A stretch of 64,000 bases of DNA from an uncultured Bacteroidia bacterium (GCA_902785825.1 CACZZZ010000009.1:1-64000); one strand, 5' to 3'; shown: positions 42,401 through 51,074, counted from the first letter of the stretch. The notes: generated by a model not told the origin, from the sequence alone. Made by a program: numbers and translations.

Positions 42401-42544
42401 GTTCATGGCTGCTTGGGCAGCCTTCTCCGCGAACTTGTCCGCTTTCCTTTCCTGGATGGTCGTCACCGCCGTGAAAGAAAGCTGCCAAATCGAAGCGATG
42501 GCGAGCAATATGGCGACGAGCCTTATCCAACCTTTACTTTGCAT
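39500..42544 (-). CDS. secDF: Fused protein-export subunit SecDF, 1014 aa
   Basis: SecD and SecF joined in one chain, the normal arrangement in Bacteroidota. Helix 1 (about 8-27), a large periplasmic SecD domain with LGLDLKGGMNVMLQV, six helices with the SecD motif GMAVDANVIIYERIKEE, then the SecF half with VDFTGGRTYVVRF and the helix pair IGYAINDNVVIFDRIRE. It uses the proton gradient to pull secreted proteins through SecYEG. The C-terminus is Lys-rich (AKKSSKK). Stand-alone unit with its own -7 box (42600-42607) and terminator. Confidence 0.97.
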   Translation of the reverse strand: MQSKGWIRLVAILLAIASIWQLSFTAVTTIQERKADKFAEKAAQAAMNAASFANVSPENQAYYLDSIRKDQNRVYIDSVSSKKVYLWNTYKDCKAKEINLGLDLKGGMNVMLQVQLQDLVRALSGDNPNPAFQKALSLAKERSVNSRDDFITLFGNAWKEVAGGQRLAQIFGTYEMKDKVKPESTDAEVLTVIRGEAESAVANSFNVLRNRIDRFGVTQPSIQKLGNSGRILVELPGVKEPERVRKLLQGTASLEFWETFTNQEISGYLAEANAKLAEILSGNEASDSVKTEEAKPESVLDAEIAQNQAADADLEAYKKQNPLYAVLTPSQYTGNACIGFASGIDTAKVNRYLSMPQIAEIFPAEFIPMWSVKPSEMFDSDNIFELVAIKSTSRNGKAKLDGGVVTDARVVYDHGTNGEPSVSMSMNAEGANIWARMTGDNVGRQIAIVLDGMVYSYPNVNGAITGGQSSITGNFTPEEATDLVNVLKSGKLPAPATIIQEQVVGPSLGAKSIRAGMISFLIAFLLVLLYMIFFYQGAGLAADIALLCNVLLLFGVLVSFGAVLTLPGIAGLVLTMGMAVDANVIIYERIKEELAAGKGLSKAVADGYKNAYSAIIDGQVTTLLTGIVLFIFGSGPVQGFATTLIIGIITSVLTSIFITRLIFDDRIKKGKNITFENSLTRNFLKNTHFDFISARKVSYIVSGVLILISLVSIFTKGFTYGVDFTGGRTYVVRFDKPVTAEEIRQAAIAEFDGAVEVKQFGGESQMKITTQYKNDEESSEVDAEVEGKLFNALAPFFAEKLTIDEFKSTLGNANGIISSDKVGPTIANDIKRDAVIAVILALIVIFAYIAFRFKGWTWGLGGVVSLAHTAIIVIGFFSLFSGILPFNLDVDQTFIAAILTIIGYAINDNVVIFDRIREYRTLHPNTDIKTNTNLALNATLTRTVNTSVSTLVTMLAIAIWGGESIRGLAVALILGILIGTYASIFIGTPVMYDATVARQKKIAAAEPAKKSSKK

Positions 42545-42599
42545 AATGTTTTAGTTTATATTTTTATTGTTTTCGCTTTCGGGCATAAAAATAAGGGTA

Positions 42600-42607
42600 C
42601 AAATTTA
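42600..42607 (-). promoter_or_regulatory. -7 box of secDF
   Basis: The minus strand reads TAAATTTG, an exact TAnnTTTG match, 56 bases before the ATG at 42544. It is divergent from the plus-strand box at 42649. Confidence 0.45.
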
Positions 42608-42648
42608 GCATTTTTTTCTAAGAAAGAAATTATCTGCCAAGTATTTCT

Positions 42649-42656
42649 TATTTTTG
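42649..42656 (+). promoter_or_regulatory. -7 box of the PD40/SPOR gene
   Basis: TATTTTTG, an exact TAnnTTTG match, 27 bases before the ATG at 42683. It supports that start over the long upstream extension of the frame. Confidence 0.4.
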
Positions 42657-42682
42657 CAGACGCATTGACTCCGATTTTCGGA

Positions 42683-44521
42683 ATGAAAAAGATAACTCTC
42701 GGTTTTTTCCTCATAATTTCCACCCTGCTGATGTCCGGGCTGAAAGCAGGGTCCCAGACGATCGTCGATCGGATCATCGCCCAGGCAGACTCGGCGAGAC
42801 TCTCTTATGATTTTCCTAAGGCGGTAGAGCTTTGCCAAAAGGCAGCCGAGCTCGACTCCACTGCGGCCGTAAGGGTTGAGGATCTTCGGATCATCAGCGA
42901 TAACGGATTGTCCATGATGGACTTCTGCAGCCGTCCTGTGGTGGTTGCCAGGCAGGCGTTTCCTTTAAAGGACTTCCTCCTCTACTATCCTCTGGCGAAC
43001 CATGGCTGGAGAAAATCTCCCAACCAGCTGGACTCACTCGGAGGCGATGGATTCTCCCAGGCGGTATATTTCCCGGAAGGTTCCAGGGACCTTTACTACT
43101 CAGCGGCGGACGAAAACGGCATCAGAAATATCTACAGGACCGTTTTTGAAGACTCCCTGTGGACGGCTCCGACACTGATCAACGAGCAGCTGACCAGCTC
43201 ATCAGACGAGATATACCCGATGCTTTCCCCCGACGGGGAATCCCTGTTCTTCGCTTCAAAAGGGCTGTACGGGATGGGCGGCTACGACCTGTACGTCTCG
43301 CATTGGAACTCCGAGACCGGAGATTGGGACATTCCCGTCAACATGGGTTTCCCATATTCCTCGCCCTACGACGATTTCCTTTTCATGAACACCGAGGACG
43401 GGAAGTATTCGATATTCGCCTCGAACCGCGGCTGCGGAAAGGACAGCGTGCTTATCTATGTTCTTGAATATGACAGCATGCCGGTAAGAGAGGCTGTCAG
43501 CGACATAGCTGCCTTGAGGAATCTCTCTGACTTGACTCCGGCACGTGATCCCTCAAGGATGGATAACGGATCGGCGGTCGAAGACAACGACGCTTCCGGA
43601 GAGGAGGCGAGGAGATATATGGACAAGATGAGGGAAGTCCGTTCCCTGCGCGACTCCGTATCACGGTTCAATAAGGGTCTCGAGAGCCTAAGAGCCGAGT
43701 TCTCCGCCGCTTCCGATGAAAGAAAGGCATCTCTCTCAGAGGTAATTCTCCAGAAAGAGCTCCAGCTCCCGGCCCTTAACGATTCGCTGCAAAAGGCCGT
43801 CAAGGGTTTGCAGGCCCTGGAGATGGAGTTTTTGGCCAACGGAATAGTCTTGGATATCAGTAAATTACAGGCAAGGGCAGACAAAGACGTCGTCGGAGCC
43901 GCCTCGGGTTACACTTTCACCCGCAACAGCTACGGTCCTTCCCCGAAGCTTGCCATGAGGGAGCCTGAAAGGAAATTTGACTATTCATTCATGATTCTGC
44001 CGGAAGGCCGTTTCGCCGAGGATAACACTCTGCCGGAAGGCATTGTGTACCAAATACAAATGTTCACCCAGTCCCGTAAAGCGACTGTCGCTGACCTCAA
44101 AGGCTTGAGTCCGGTCTTCGAGAAGAAGTCAGGTAGCAGGTACATCTGCTCTGTCGGGTTGTTCAGGACCTATGCCGACGCCCTCTCGAACCTCAACAAA
44201 GTCAAGAGGCAGGGCTTCCGCACCGCCGAGATCAGGGCATATAAAGATGGCGAGACAATAAGCGTGACTTCCGCCAGAAAGCTTGAGGATGAACGCCTGT
44301 ACACCGTTGTCTTCTATCCGGAGAACGGCCAATCCCTGCCTGACGGGGCGATGGACGCTATCCGCAAGACAGGGATGGATGTGGCCAAGAGTGTTTTGAA
44401 TGGATCCGTGGTCTTCACGGTAGGTCCGTTCCACGACAAGACCGAGGCTGAGGAACTCGTGAGCGCCTTGAAGTCCCTCGAGGCAGGGGACTGCTCGCTA
44501 ACGCTTTCTGGGAGCGAATGA
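42683..44521 (+). CDS. PD40 beta-propeller protein with C-terminal SPOR-like repeats, 612 aa
   Basis: Signal peptide MKKITLGFFLIISTLLMSG, a short TPR-like helical start (PKAVELCQKAAELDS), PD40/WD40-like blades (YPMLSPDGESLFFASKGLYGMGGYDLY; KYSIFASNRGCGKDSVLIY), a coiled-coil segment (about 325-410), and at the C-terminus a SPOR-like domain (GIVYQIQMFTQSRK ... GSRYICSVGLFRTYADALSNLNKVK), with a second, weaker one in the last 80 residues. SPOR domains bind denuded peptidoglycan, so an envelope or division role is likely. The frame is open from 42413, but this ATG begins the signal peptide. Its last 24 bases overlap the convergent metallophosphoesterase gene. Confidence 0.83.
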   Translation: MKKITLGFFLIISTLLMSGLKAGSQTIVDRIIAQADSARLSYDFPKAVELCQKAAELDSTAAVRVEDLRIISDNGLSMMDFCSRPVVVARQAFPLKDFLLYYPLANHGWRKSPNQLDSLGGDGFSQAVYFPEGSRDLYYSAADENGIRNIYRTVFEDSLWTAPTLINEQLTSSSDEIYPMLSPDGESLFFASKGLYGMGGYDLYVSHWNSETGDWDIPVNMGFPYSSPYDDFLFMNTEDGKYSIFASNRGCGKDSVLIYVLEYDSMPVREAVSDIAALRNLSDLTPARDPSRMDNGSAVEDNDASGEEARRYMDKMREVRSLRDSVSRFNKGLESLRAEFSAASDERKASLSEVILQKELQLPALNDSLQKAVKGLQALEMEFLANGIVLDISKLQARADKDVVGAASGYTFTRNSYGPSPKLAMREPERKFDYSFMILPEGRFAEDNTLPEGIVYQIQMFTQSRKATVADLKGLSPVFEKKSGSRYICSVGLFRTYADALSNLNKVKRQGFRTAEIRAYKDGETISVTSARKLEDERLYTVVFYPENGQSLPDGAMDAIRKTGMDVAKSVLNGSVVFTVGPFHDKTEAEELVSALKSLEAGDCSLTLSGSE

Positions 44522-45862
44522 GACCTGGTCCTCGACCTGACCGGTCAGGACGTTGTGGACTGTGACATTAAGCTTGCCTCCCTCCACCTTACCTTCTATC
44601 ACCGTGGGGAAATGCTTCTCATCCAATTTCGGACCTCCTCCGACAAGTTGGGTCCAACTCCTTCCCGGAGTGGGGTCGTCTCGGCGGTAAGTATGCTCAT
44701 GGGCGGTTATAATCAATTGGCAATGAGCTTTTTCCAATAGCGGAGTCCAAAGCTCCGCACAGGTGCGCTGCCAGATGGCGAAATCATGGGTGTACTTCGG
44801 ATCCTTGTCGTCCGGAGCCACATCACCGGGATTGGACTCGGGTCTGGAGTCGAATAGCGGAATATGACAGAAAGCCACAAGGTAAGGAGCCTTGGCGATG
44901 TCCTTCCTTTTGAGGGCGTCACGAAGCCAATCCACCTGCGCGAGGCGATAGGCGGCACTGTTGAACAATCCCGCGAAAATCGGGTTGGTGTCCATCTTGT
45001 CCTCAGCGGTATCCAGTCCGATAAGGGCGACATCACCCATTCTCACTGCGAAATTCCTGCCCAGGTCCCAATCCCTTGAAGACCTTTCCTCAGGCTGGCG
45101 ATACATCCAAACCCTTTCCAGATGACGATTTGCCATGCCCCTTGAATCGTGATTGCCAGGACTGAGAAGGTAAGGAATCTGCGAGGCGTAATCCTTGGCG
45201 GAAATCTTTGGATCCAGGAATATTTCTATCTGACTTTCAATTGTTTCCTGAGTATTAGAAGCGTCGCCGTTCCAAATCACGCAGGAAGGAGCCAGGGAGT
45301 TGACCTTAGATATCGTCTTCTCGATGCCGGGCCAATGTACATGGGTGTCGTTTATGACGCAGAAATGTCCCTCCGAGGCCTTCCCGGCGGTGGTGAAACT
45401 GTAGGTTCGCGGATCCTCCTCAGTGCCGAGAATCTTCATGTCATAGCCGCCACCATAATGGATCCTGTCGGCGCCGATCTTATAGAAATATTTGGTGGAA
45501 GGCTTCAGGCCGGTTACCCTGATCTGGCTTACCTTGTCGCTGATCTCAGTCAGGCGGTAGCCGCCGCACTTGATTTTCCTCGCGTCACTAAGGTCCGGTT
45601 TCTCCCCGATAAGAACATATCCGTTGGCAAGAGCCCCGACAGCGAAAGCCACTCCGATAGAATCTTCCGCATAATTCTGCAGCATAGGGGCCGAAGTGAT
45701 CAGTTTCCCGTCCCCGTCGGTAGCATTACCGTCATGACCGGTCATCCCGTCCTCTGTCATCCTGATCGGAGCGAAGGATCTCTCCGCCGCTTTAAGCGCG
45801 TTCCCAGCACCGGCGGCCGCTACCAGAATCGCCGAATCCTTGATGAAATCTCTTCTTTTCAT
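44498..45862 (-). CDS. Exported metallophosphoesterase with purple-acid-phosphatase-like N-domain, 454 aa
   Basis: Begins MKRRDFIKDSAILVAAAG, a Tat-like twin-arginine leader. Residues ~60-165 resemble the fibronectin-like domain of purple acid phosphatases (VTGLKPSTKYFYKIG). The calcineurin-like domain has the metal motifs INDTHVH, WNGDASN, LSPGNHDSRG, FCHIPLF and TAHEHTYRRD. It hydrolyses a phosphoester outside the cytoplasm; the substrate is unknown. Residues ~28-45 (RSFAPIRMTEDGMTG) come from a dispersed repeat (45731-45781). It is the last gene of the leftward SGNH/MBOAT operon. Confidence 0.87.
   Translation of the reverse strand: MKRRDFIKDSAILVAAAGAGNALKAAERSFAPIRMTEDGMTGHDGNATDGDGKLITSAPMLQNYAEDSIGVAFAVGALANGYVLIGEKPDLSDARKIKCGGYRLTEISDKVSQIRVTGLKPSTKYFYKIGADRIHYGGGYDMKILGTEEDPRTYSFTTAGKASEGHFCVINDTHVHWPGIEKTISKVNSLAPSCVIWNGDASNTQETIESQIEIFLDPKISAKDYASQIPYLLSPGNHDSRGMANRHLERVWMYRQPEERSSRDWDLGRNFAVRMGDVALIGLDTAEDKMDTNPIFAGLFNSAAYRLAQVDWLRDALKRKDIAKAPYLVAFCHIPLFDSRPESNPGDVAPDDKDPKYTHDFAIWQRTCAELWTPLLEKAHCQLIITAHEHTYRRDDPTPGRSWTQLVGGGPKLDEKHFPTVIEGKVEGGKLNVTVHNVLTGQVEDQVSFAPRKR
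45731..45781. repeat. Composite dispersed repeat at the start of the phosphoesterase gene
   Basis: A copy of the CTGATCGGAGCGAAGGAT repeat (45756-45781) is joined to the small palindrome ATGACCGGTCAT (45734-45745). It is in frame just behind the signal peptide, where insertion would do little harm. Confidence 0.55.
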
Positions 45863-45890
45863 ATTGCCGTGTTTTATAATTAATTAGTAT

Positions 45891-46385
45891 TCAGAAATCA
45901 CGCATATAAGAACGGACTTTATTCCAAAGATCGTCGCCGCGAAGATCCCGCTCAAGGATCGTCCCGTCGGGTCCGATGAGAATAATATACGGAATGTAAT
46001 TGAAGCCATAAGCCTCGGGAACCGTTTCAGGCACGTTCAGGATCTGCTTCCAAGGCACCTCGAACTCAGCGACCGCCTCCTGGGTGTTTTCCACCTTGTC
46101 AAAGACCGGCACTCCGACAATGTCAAACGGTTTGTCTTTGTACTGGTAATAGATATCCTTAAGACGCGGGATCTCCTCCCGGCACGGACCGCACCAGGAC
46201 GCCCAGAAATCCACAAGCACGTATTTCCCCTTGCCGACGAAATCCGACAGTTTGACGGACTTGCCATCAGGCTGCGAGGCCGTAAAACCAATAAACTTAC
46301 CTGCTTTGCCCCCGGTATTCTGTCCCGCCGCGGTAATGAAGCAAAAGGCCGCGATCAATGCGGTCAATATGTATCTTCCTTTCAT
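45891..46385 (-). CDS. TlpA/ResA-like thioredoxin-fold protein, 164 aa
   Basis: Signal peptide (MKGRYILTALIAAFCFITAAGQ) then a thioredoxin fold with the active site WASWCGPC and the cis-Pro region NYIPYIILIGPDG. The frame opens at an ATG at 46403, but the ATG at 46385 gives a better signal peptide. Such proteins reduce disulfides in the periplasm. It lies between the MBOAT and the phosphoesterase genes (33 and 28 base gaps), so it may keep cysteines of the operon's products reduced. Confidence 0.87.
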   Translation of the reverse strand: MKGRYILTALIAAFCFITAAGQNTGGKAGKFIGFTASQPDGKSVKLSDFVGKGKYVLVDFWASWCGPCREEIPRLKDIYYQYKDKPFDIVGVPVFDKVENTQEAVAEFEVPWKQILNVPETVPEAYGFNYIPYIILIGPDGTILERDLRGDDLWNKVRSYMRDF

Positions 46386-46418
46386 ATATTTCGCAATATA
46401 CAAAAAACAATCGAAGAT

Positions 46419-48308
46419 CTAGAACTGGAAGTATATGAAACTCTGTAGATCAGCGGTGATGAACTGGCAGATGATGAAGACGGCGACCATGCAGGCGAGT
46501 ACCATCAGCGCGAGAGGCATCTTGGCGAACCAGATGCGGTACCGTCTCTTGAAATTCTCCGGGAGCCAATGAATCAGCATTCCCACGATGAACACCAGGA
46601 TAATGCTCCGGTGCTGCCAGGCCATCTGTGGCACCAGAGACCAATCCCACTGCCCACCGATCTGGTTGACCATGTTCTTGGCCGTGCTCCAAGCCTTCTC
46701 GTTGGCCTCGGCGGGATCAAGGTTGGATCCGCTGCGGAAGAAAAGACGGGTGAAAGTGATGAATATGAATGTCATCAGCACCGCCCAGGCGTCACTGATC
46801 CATCTGACGGCCTTTCCTTTCTTGACTTTATGGAAAAGCATCCCGACGAAAGCGCCCAGGAGAATTATCACGGTCCACCAGAAGAACATATTGAACACAG
46901 GCGCTCCGAAATAATATTTCAAAGCCCCGAAAGCGGCCACAATGAGCCCGATAACGAGAACCTTGAAATAGGCGTTGCAGCTGGCCCAGAAGCGGTAGAT
47001 AAGCATACCAAGGCCGTTAAGACCTCCCCAGATCATGAAATTCCAGCTGGCTCCATGCCAGAGGCCTCCAAGGAGCATGGTGTCCATCCTGTTGATGTCC
47101 GAGATGAGTTCCTTCCGCCAATTTTTCTTGAGGGCGATGAGAAGGGCGATTATCACCGTCAGGACCAGCACGCTGCCGAACACCCACCAGCTGCCGGCCA
47201 GGGCAGAGGCCAGGAAGGCTATTCCGAGGATGATGGCATAAGATCCGAATGTGCCGTTGCGGTTACCTCCAAGGGGTATATACAGGTAATCCTGCAACCA
47301 CTTGGAAAGGGAAATGTGCCACCTTTTCCAGAACTCCCCGGCGTTCCTCGCCTTATAAGGAGAGTTGAAGTTCTTCGGAAGATAGAAGCCCATCAGCATA
47401 GCCACTCCGGTAGCGATGTCGGTGTAGCCTGAGAAGTCCGCATAAACTTGCAAAGAATATCCGAACAGTGCGGTGAGGTTCTCAAATCCGGTGTAAAGAA
47501 GCGGGTTCTCGAAGACTCGGTCGCAGAAATTCACCGCAAGGTAATCGCTGAGAATCAGTTTCTTGGCCAGTCCGTTAAGGATCCAGAAGATGGCGAAGCC
47601 AAACTGGGTACGCCCGAGGAAGAAAGGCTTGTGGAACTGGGGAATGAATTCCTTTGCCCTGACGATCGGGCCAGCTACAAGCTGAGGGAAGAAGCTCAGG
47701 TAGAAGCCGAAATCCAGGAAATTCCGCACCGGCTCGATGCCGCCCTTGTGTTTGGATGTGGATCCACCTCGGGAGACATCCACGACATAGCTGATAGCCT
47801 GGAAGATAAAGAAGGAGATGCCGACAGGGAGGAAGATCGAATCAACGCTGAAAACTCCGGAACCGACCACCGAATTGCCCCAGGAAGCTATCCAGTCTTT
47901 CACGACGAACGAAGTGCCGAACAGATTGTTCAACACATCAGTTATGAAATAGGCGTATTTATAATAACAGAGCAGCGAAAGGTCCACCACGACGCTCGTC
48001 ACCACGACAAAAGTCCTCCAGAACTTTCGCTTGCAATATGGCAACAGCAAGCCTGCCAGATAGTTATAGACTATCACGAAGACCAGGAGCATCAGGAACA
48101 GCCCGCTGGTCTTGTAATAGAAGAACAGGCTCACGAAGAAAAGGAAGGCGTTCCGCAGGAGAGTCTTGTTCTTGAACAGGCAAAGGAAAGCCAGGACTAA
48201 GGCGAAGAACGCCCAGAAGTAGAACTGGGTGAACAGCAACGGATGGGCCTGATCAAAAGCGAACAGGTCCCTAAGAAACCGCAGCGACACTTCTCTCAAA
48301 CCGGCCAT
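46419..48308 (-). CDS. MBOAT-family membrane O-acyltransferase (AlgI/DltB-like), 629 aa
   Basis: About twelve to fourteen membrane helices. Family motifs: PQLVAGPIVRAKEFIPQ, SGYTDIATGVAMLMGF, WHISLSKWLQDYLYIPLGGNRNG and the catalytic-His segment LGGLWHGASWNFMIWG. It moves an acyl group, usually acetyl, across the membrane to a polymer or lipid, working with an SGNH-type partner as in AlgI/AlgJ or PatA/PatB. The two SGNH genes just upstream fit this. Its start overlaps the stop of the preceding SGNH gene by 13 bases, so they are probably translationally coupled. It is longer than typical AlgI (~520), with the extra residues spread over the C-terminal half. Confidence 0.93.
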   Translation of the reverse strand: MAGLREVSLRFLRDLFAFDQAHPLLFTQFYFWAFFALVLAFLCLFKNKTLLRNAFLFFVSLFFYYKTSGLFLMLLVFVIVYNYLAGLLLPYCKRKFWRTFVVVTSVVVDLSLLCYYKYAYFITDVLNNLFGTSFVVKDWIASWGNSVVGSGVFSVDSIFLPVGISFFIFQAISYVVDVSRGGSTSKHKGGIEPVRNFLDFGFYLSFFPQLVAGPIVRAKEFIPQFHKPFFLGRTQFGFAIFWILNGLAKKLILSDYLAVNFCDRVFENPLLYTGFENLTALFGYSLQVYADFSGYTDIATGVAMLMGFYLPKNFNSPYKARNAGEFWKRWHISLSKWLQDYLYIPLGGNRNGTFGSYAIILGIAFLASALAGSWWVFGSVLVLTVIIALLIALKKNWRKELISDINRMDTMLLGGLWHGASWNFMIWGGLNGLGMLIYRFWASCNAYFKVLVIGLIVAAFGALKYYFGAPVFNMFFWWTVIILLGAFVGMLFHKVKKGKAVRWISDAWAVLMTFIFITFTRLFFRSGSNLDPAEANEKAWSTAKNMVNQIGGQWDWSLVPQMAWQHRSIILVFIVGMLIHWLPENFKRRYRIWFAKMPLALMVLACMVAVFIICQFITADLQSFIYFQF

Positions 48309-49561
48309 GTCCTTCTCCTTAAATGTTCTATATATTTAGCCATGAAGGCATTGAACAACAAGTCCCCTATAATCGTGTAGCCTTCGTCCGTGAAGTGGAT
48401 CTTGTCCCGGCGGGCGAGCCCGGCCTCTTCCCATTTCTTCATAGACTCCAGTCCTCCCATTATCCCGAAAAGGTCCCAATAGCCCCCGCCGCAATCCTGG
48501 CAAAGGCGGAAAAACGCCTCCTGGACCTCAAGACCGTTGCGGTTGACTGCGTACACCCGGCGACGCACCCTTTTGTAACTGTCGTTGTTGGTCACAAAGA
48601 GCAGGGCGCAGTCTGGATTGACCGAACGCACCCGGGCTACCAAGGTTTTGTATTTGGCGATAAAATCCTCTTGGGTAAAATCCTTTCCAGTAGCGTCATT
48701 GATACCGATAGCGAATATCACCAAGTCCGGATTCACCATCCGAAGATCCCTTTCCAAATCCTCACAGCGGAGGTACGACGGCACGGCCGCGCCGTTGACG
48801 CCGATTCCGGTCACGGATATTCCCGGAGATGGATTGTCAAGATATATTCCCGTCAAGGTCAATTCTCCTCCCTTCCCGGCCACCGCCACTTTGACAGAGT
48901 CCATCGGCTCAGGCAACAGGTAGGACCAGCAAGACCGCTCCTCGACCCGAGTCCCGCGAAGGGTGTCACCCGTCTCCAAAACCACGACCGGAAACCGCTC
49001 ACCTCCAGAGGCATAACCAAGAATATCCATGCGGTCGAACCAGAAGTCAGGATCCGCTGAAGTGGCGTTTCTGGCCTTAAGGACTATCTTCACCGATGCT
49101 GTGGAATCAGAAGTCGTGACGGCCATCCCTGTGAGACCGAGTCTCCGAGGCAGATCCCTCTTGATATTTTTTGTGGCCTCCCACTCCCCTTCATAACGGG
49201 AGCGGTAACTGCTTGGAGTGTTGGTTTTGGCCGCTGTGAAAGGGAAGACCATTCCCCTTCCACCATCTATCCCGTCCCCAAGGGCAAGGAGATTATTGCG
49301 GAAACGTCGCGTCAGGGTGCCCCCCTGGACATGCGAGCCGCCAATATGCATGATCCTGAAGTTCCCGGAACCGGAAAGCAATGCCGCGTCCATCTTCGAG
49401 AACGCTTTCTCGAAAGCTGAACTGTCGCCAAGGAAAATGATTTTATTGAGGTCGAAACGGGCAAACTCCAATTCAGGAAGCTCCTTGCGCACCGTCTGCC
49501 CAGAAAGGACAAACGGAAACGCCAACAAAGCCAGAATCAGTATTCTCCCAATCTTCATCAT
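48296..49561 (-). CDS. SGNH-hydrolase-type protein, 421 aa
   Basis: Signal peptide (MKIGRILILALLAFPFVLSGQ), then SGNH blocks: IGGSHVQGG (nucleophile Ser, with His next to it), FAIGINDATG (Gly/Asn block) and DKIHFTDEG (Asp-x-x-His). A beta-sandwich insert occupies about 130-250. Probably the periplasmic acyl-transfer partner of the MBOAT protein encoded next, or an esterase trimming the same polymer. It starts 13 bases after the upstream SGNH gene. Confidence 0.85.
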   Translation of the reverse strand: MMKIGRILILALLAFPFVLSGQTVRKELPELEFARFDLNKIIFLGDSSAFEKAFSKMDAALLSGSGNFRIMHIGGSHVQGGTLTRRFRNNLLALGDGIDGGRGMVFPFTAAKTNTPSSYRSRYEGEWEATKNIKRDLPRRLGLTGMAVTTSDSTASVKIVLKARNATSADPDFWFDRMDILGYASGGERFPVVVLETGDTLRGTRVEERSCWSYLLPEPMDSVKVAVAGKGGELTLTGIYLDNPSPGISVTGIGVNGAAVPSYLRCEDLERDLRMVNPDLVIFAIGINDATGKDFTQEDFIAKYKTLVARVRSVNPDCALLFVTNNDSYKRVRRRVYAVNRNGLEVQEAFFRLCQDCGGGYWDLFGIMGGLESMKKWEEAGLARRDKIHFTDEGYTIIGDLLFNAFMAKYIEHLRRRTWPV

Positions 49562-49573
49562 TATCCATTCCTT

Positions 49574-49590
49574 GTCATTCTGAGCGAAGA
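49574..49590. repeat. Partial dispersed repeat at the 3' end of the SGNH gene
   Basis: GTCATTCTGAGCGAAGA resembles the left half of the repeat at 2198-2223. It spans the stop codon of the gene ending at 49575 and supplies the terminal LRSE residues. Confidence 0.45.
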
Positions 49591-51029
49591 TAATCCCTGA
49601 CCGCCTGCTCAGAAAGCGTAGCCCGAAGTCTCCGGAAGTCGTCGTACAAAAGCAGGGACTTCGCGAGGGCGCTTCCGACCTCGGCCGCTCCCTTGGTAGT
49701 GAAATGAATATAATCCGGTCCGGCCAGCTGTGGGCTGTGGTTCACCCATTCCTTCATTGAACCGACCCCTCCCATCATGTTGAAGGTGTCCCAATAAGCG
49801 ATGCCGTTGTTGAGGCAATGGACCTTTAGCGAGTCGTTCAGGTCGGGGAGCAGCGGCCATGTCACAAGGCTTCCGTTAACGCTCTTGCTCATGTCGGCCG
49901 GACCAACAAAGAGCAGCTTGGCCCAAGGAGCCACACCTTTAAAATATTCAAACTGCTTCTCCAACTTGTTCATATAAATGGATATAGCCTTCCTCGATCC
50001 GATTCCCGGCATGGCGTTGCCGCCGAACTGGAGGATGATCAACCTGGTGTCCGTGTTCTCGTAGGCGGCTCTGAGCGATGTGGAATCTATTCCCGAAAGA
50101 ATGGTTCCGGAGCAGCCTCGCATAGCCACATTGTCAACAGTCACACCAGGACCGCCGTCAAGCATGATCCCGTAGATCTCCGCCGTTCCGCTCAAGGTCA
50201 AGGAACCCTGTTTCACACTTTTGGGAAGGTCCCATGAGACGACCGACACCCCATTGACAGCGGAATCAACCGAGGCAGTCATCAGGGAAAGGGTGTCACA
50301 CTTCAGACTCATCTTCAACCCGGGACCGCTATGCCCGAACAAGACTCCGATCCTGTTTATGGATTTGACCCTCTCCTGCGCGTAACGGTTCTCGGCCCTC
50401 CTGAAATTGAAGCGGGCCTCGCCGGAAAGTACGGCATAGCGAGTCAATGGACCATAACGATGTGTAGAGGACCATCTGGAAAGGGTGTCCGAGACCAATG
50501 AATATCTTGTCAGGCTCCCGGTAGTGTTTTGTGAAACGGAAACCGAGGACATGGGTTTCAGGATAGGCACCATCCCTGGTCCTGAGCCTCCGAACCTGTC
50601 CTGGAGCATCTGACGGAGCATCGAGGAGATGCGATCCATCTCCAGCTGGGAGTCGCCATAATGGACAATCCTGGCAAGCTGCCCTGAGGAAGCGGCGGTG
50701 TCCAGCCCTTCGAAAAAGGAGTCAAAAAAGGTGTAATCGTCGCCTGGAAGATGGATCTTGTTCGGGTTGGATGTGATATATTCCTTATAAAAAGCGAGCG
50801 TGTCTCCCTGCTCCCGAACCATCTCATAGCTCTTCTGGACAGCCAGCAAGACGGAGTCAACATCAACCGCTGAATCCCCGTTCCGAAGATCCTCAAGCGC
50901 TTTCTCGTAAGAAGGAAACCTCAGCTTCACCCCGCCCACATCAACTCCTTCCGCCGGAAAGAAGTACCAGCAAGCGAACATCAGCGCGAACAGCGCCAGA
51001 AAGAACAGCACTATCTTGTGAGGCTTCAT
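49575..51029 (-). CDS. SGNH-hydrolase-type membrane-anchored protein, 484 aa
   Basis: N-terminal hydrophobic helix (about 6-24, VLFFLALFALMFACWYFF) without a clear cleavage site, so probably anchored in the inner membrane. SGNH blocks: IVHYGDSQLEMDR (Ser nucleophile), LQFGGNAMPG (Asn block) and DYIHFTTKG (Asp-x-x-His). A beta-rich insert lies between them, as in the next gene. First gene of the MBOAT operon. The pair of different SGNH proteins suggests one transferase and one esterase, or two acceptors. Its promoter is the minus-strand box at 51050-51057. Confidence 0.85.
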   Translation of the reverse strand: MKPHKIVLFFLALFALMFACWYFFPAEGVDVGGVKLRFPSYEKALEDLRNGDSAVDVDSVLLAVQKSYEMVREQGDTLAFYKEYITSNPNKIHLPGDDYTFFDSFFEGLDTAASSGQLARIVHYGDSQLEMDRISSMLRQMLQDRFGGSGPGMVPILKPMSSVSVSQNTTGSLTRYSLVSDTLSRWSSTHRYGPLTRYAVLSGEARFNFRRAENRYAQERVKSINRIGVLFGHSGPGLKMSLKCDTLSLMTASVDSAVNGVSVVSWDLPKSVKQGSLTLSGTAEIYGIMLDGGPGVTVDNVAMRGCSGTILSGIDSTSLRAAYENTDTRLIILQFGGNAMPGIGSRKAISIYMNKLEKQFEYFKGVAPWAKLLFVGPADMSKSVNGSLVTWPLLPDLNDSLKVHCLNNGIAYWDTFNMMGGVGSMKEWVNHSPQLAGPDYIHFTTKGAAEVGSALAKSLLLYDDFRRLRATLSEQAVRDYLRSE

Positions 51030-51049
51030 TTGTCGTCAAAAAACGGCGT

Positions 51050-51057
51050 CAAAGTTA
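51050..51057 (-). promoter_or_regulatory. -7 box of the SGNH/MBOAT operon
   Basis: The minus strand reads TAACTTTG, an exact TAnnTTTG match, 21 bases before the ATG at 51029. Confidence 0.42.
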
Positions 51058-51066
51058 CAAATTTAT

Positions 51067-51074
51067 TATATTTG
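51067..51074 (+). promoter_or_regulatory. -7 box of the transglutaminase-like gene
   Basis: TATATTTG, an exact TAnnTTTG match, 22 bases before the ATG at 51096. It is back to back with the minus-strand box at 51050. Confidence 0.45.

Noticed and set aside
42413-42682. 90-residue extension of the PD40/SPOR protein
   Set aside because: It overlaps the secDF start and both promoter boxes. The ATG at 42683 opens a clear signal peptide.
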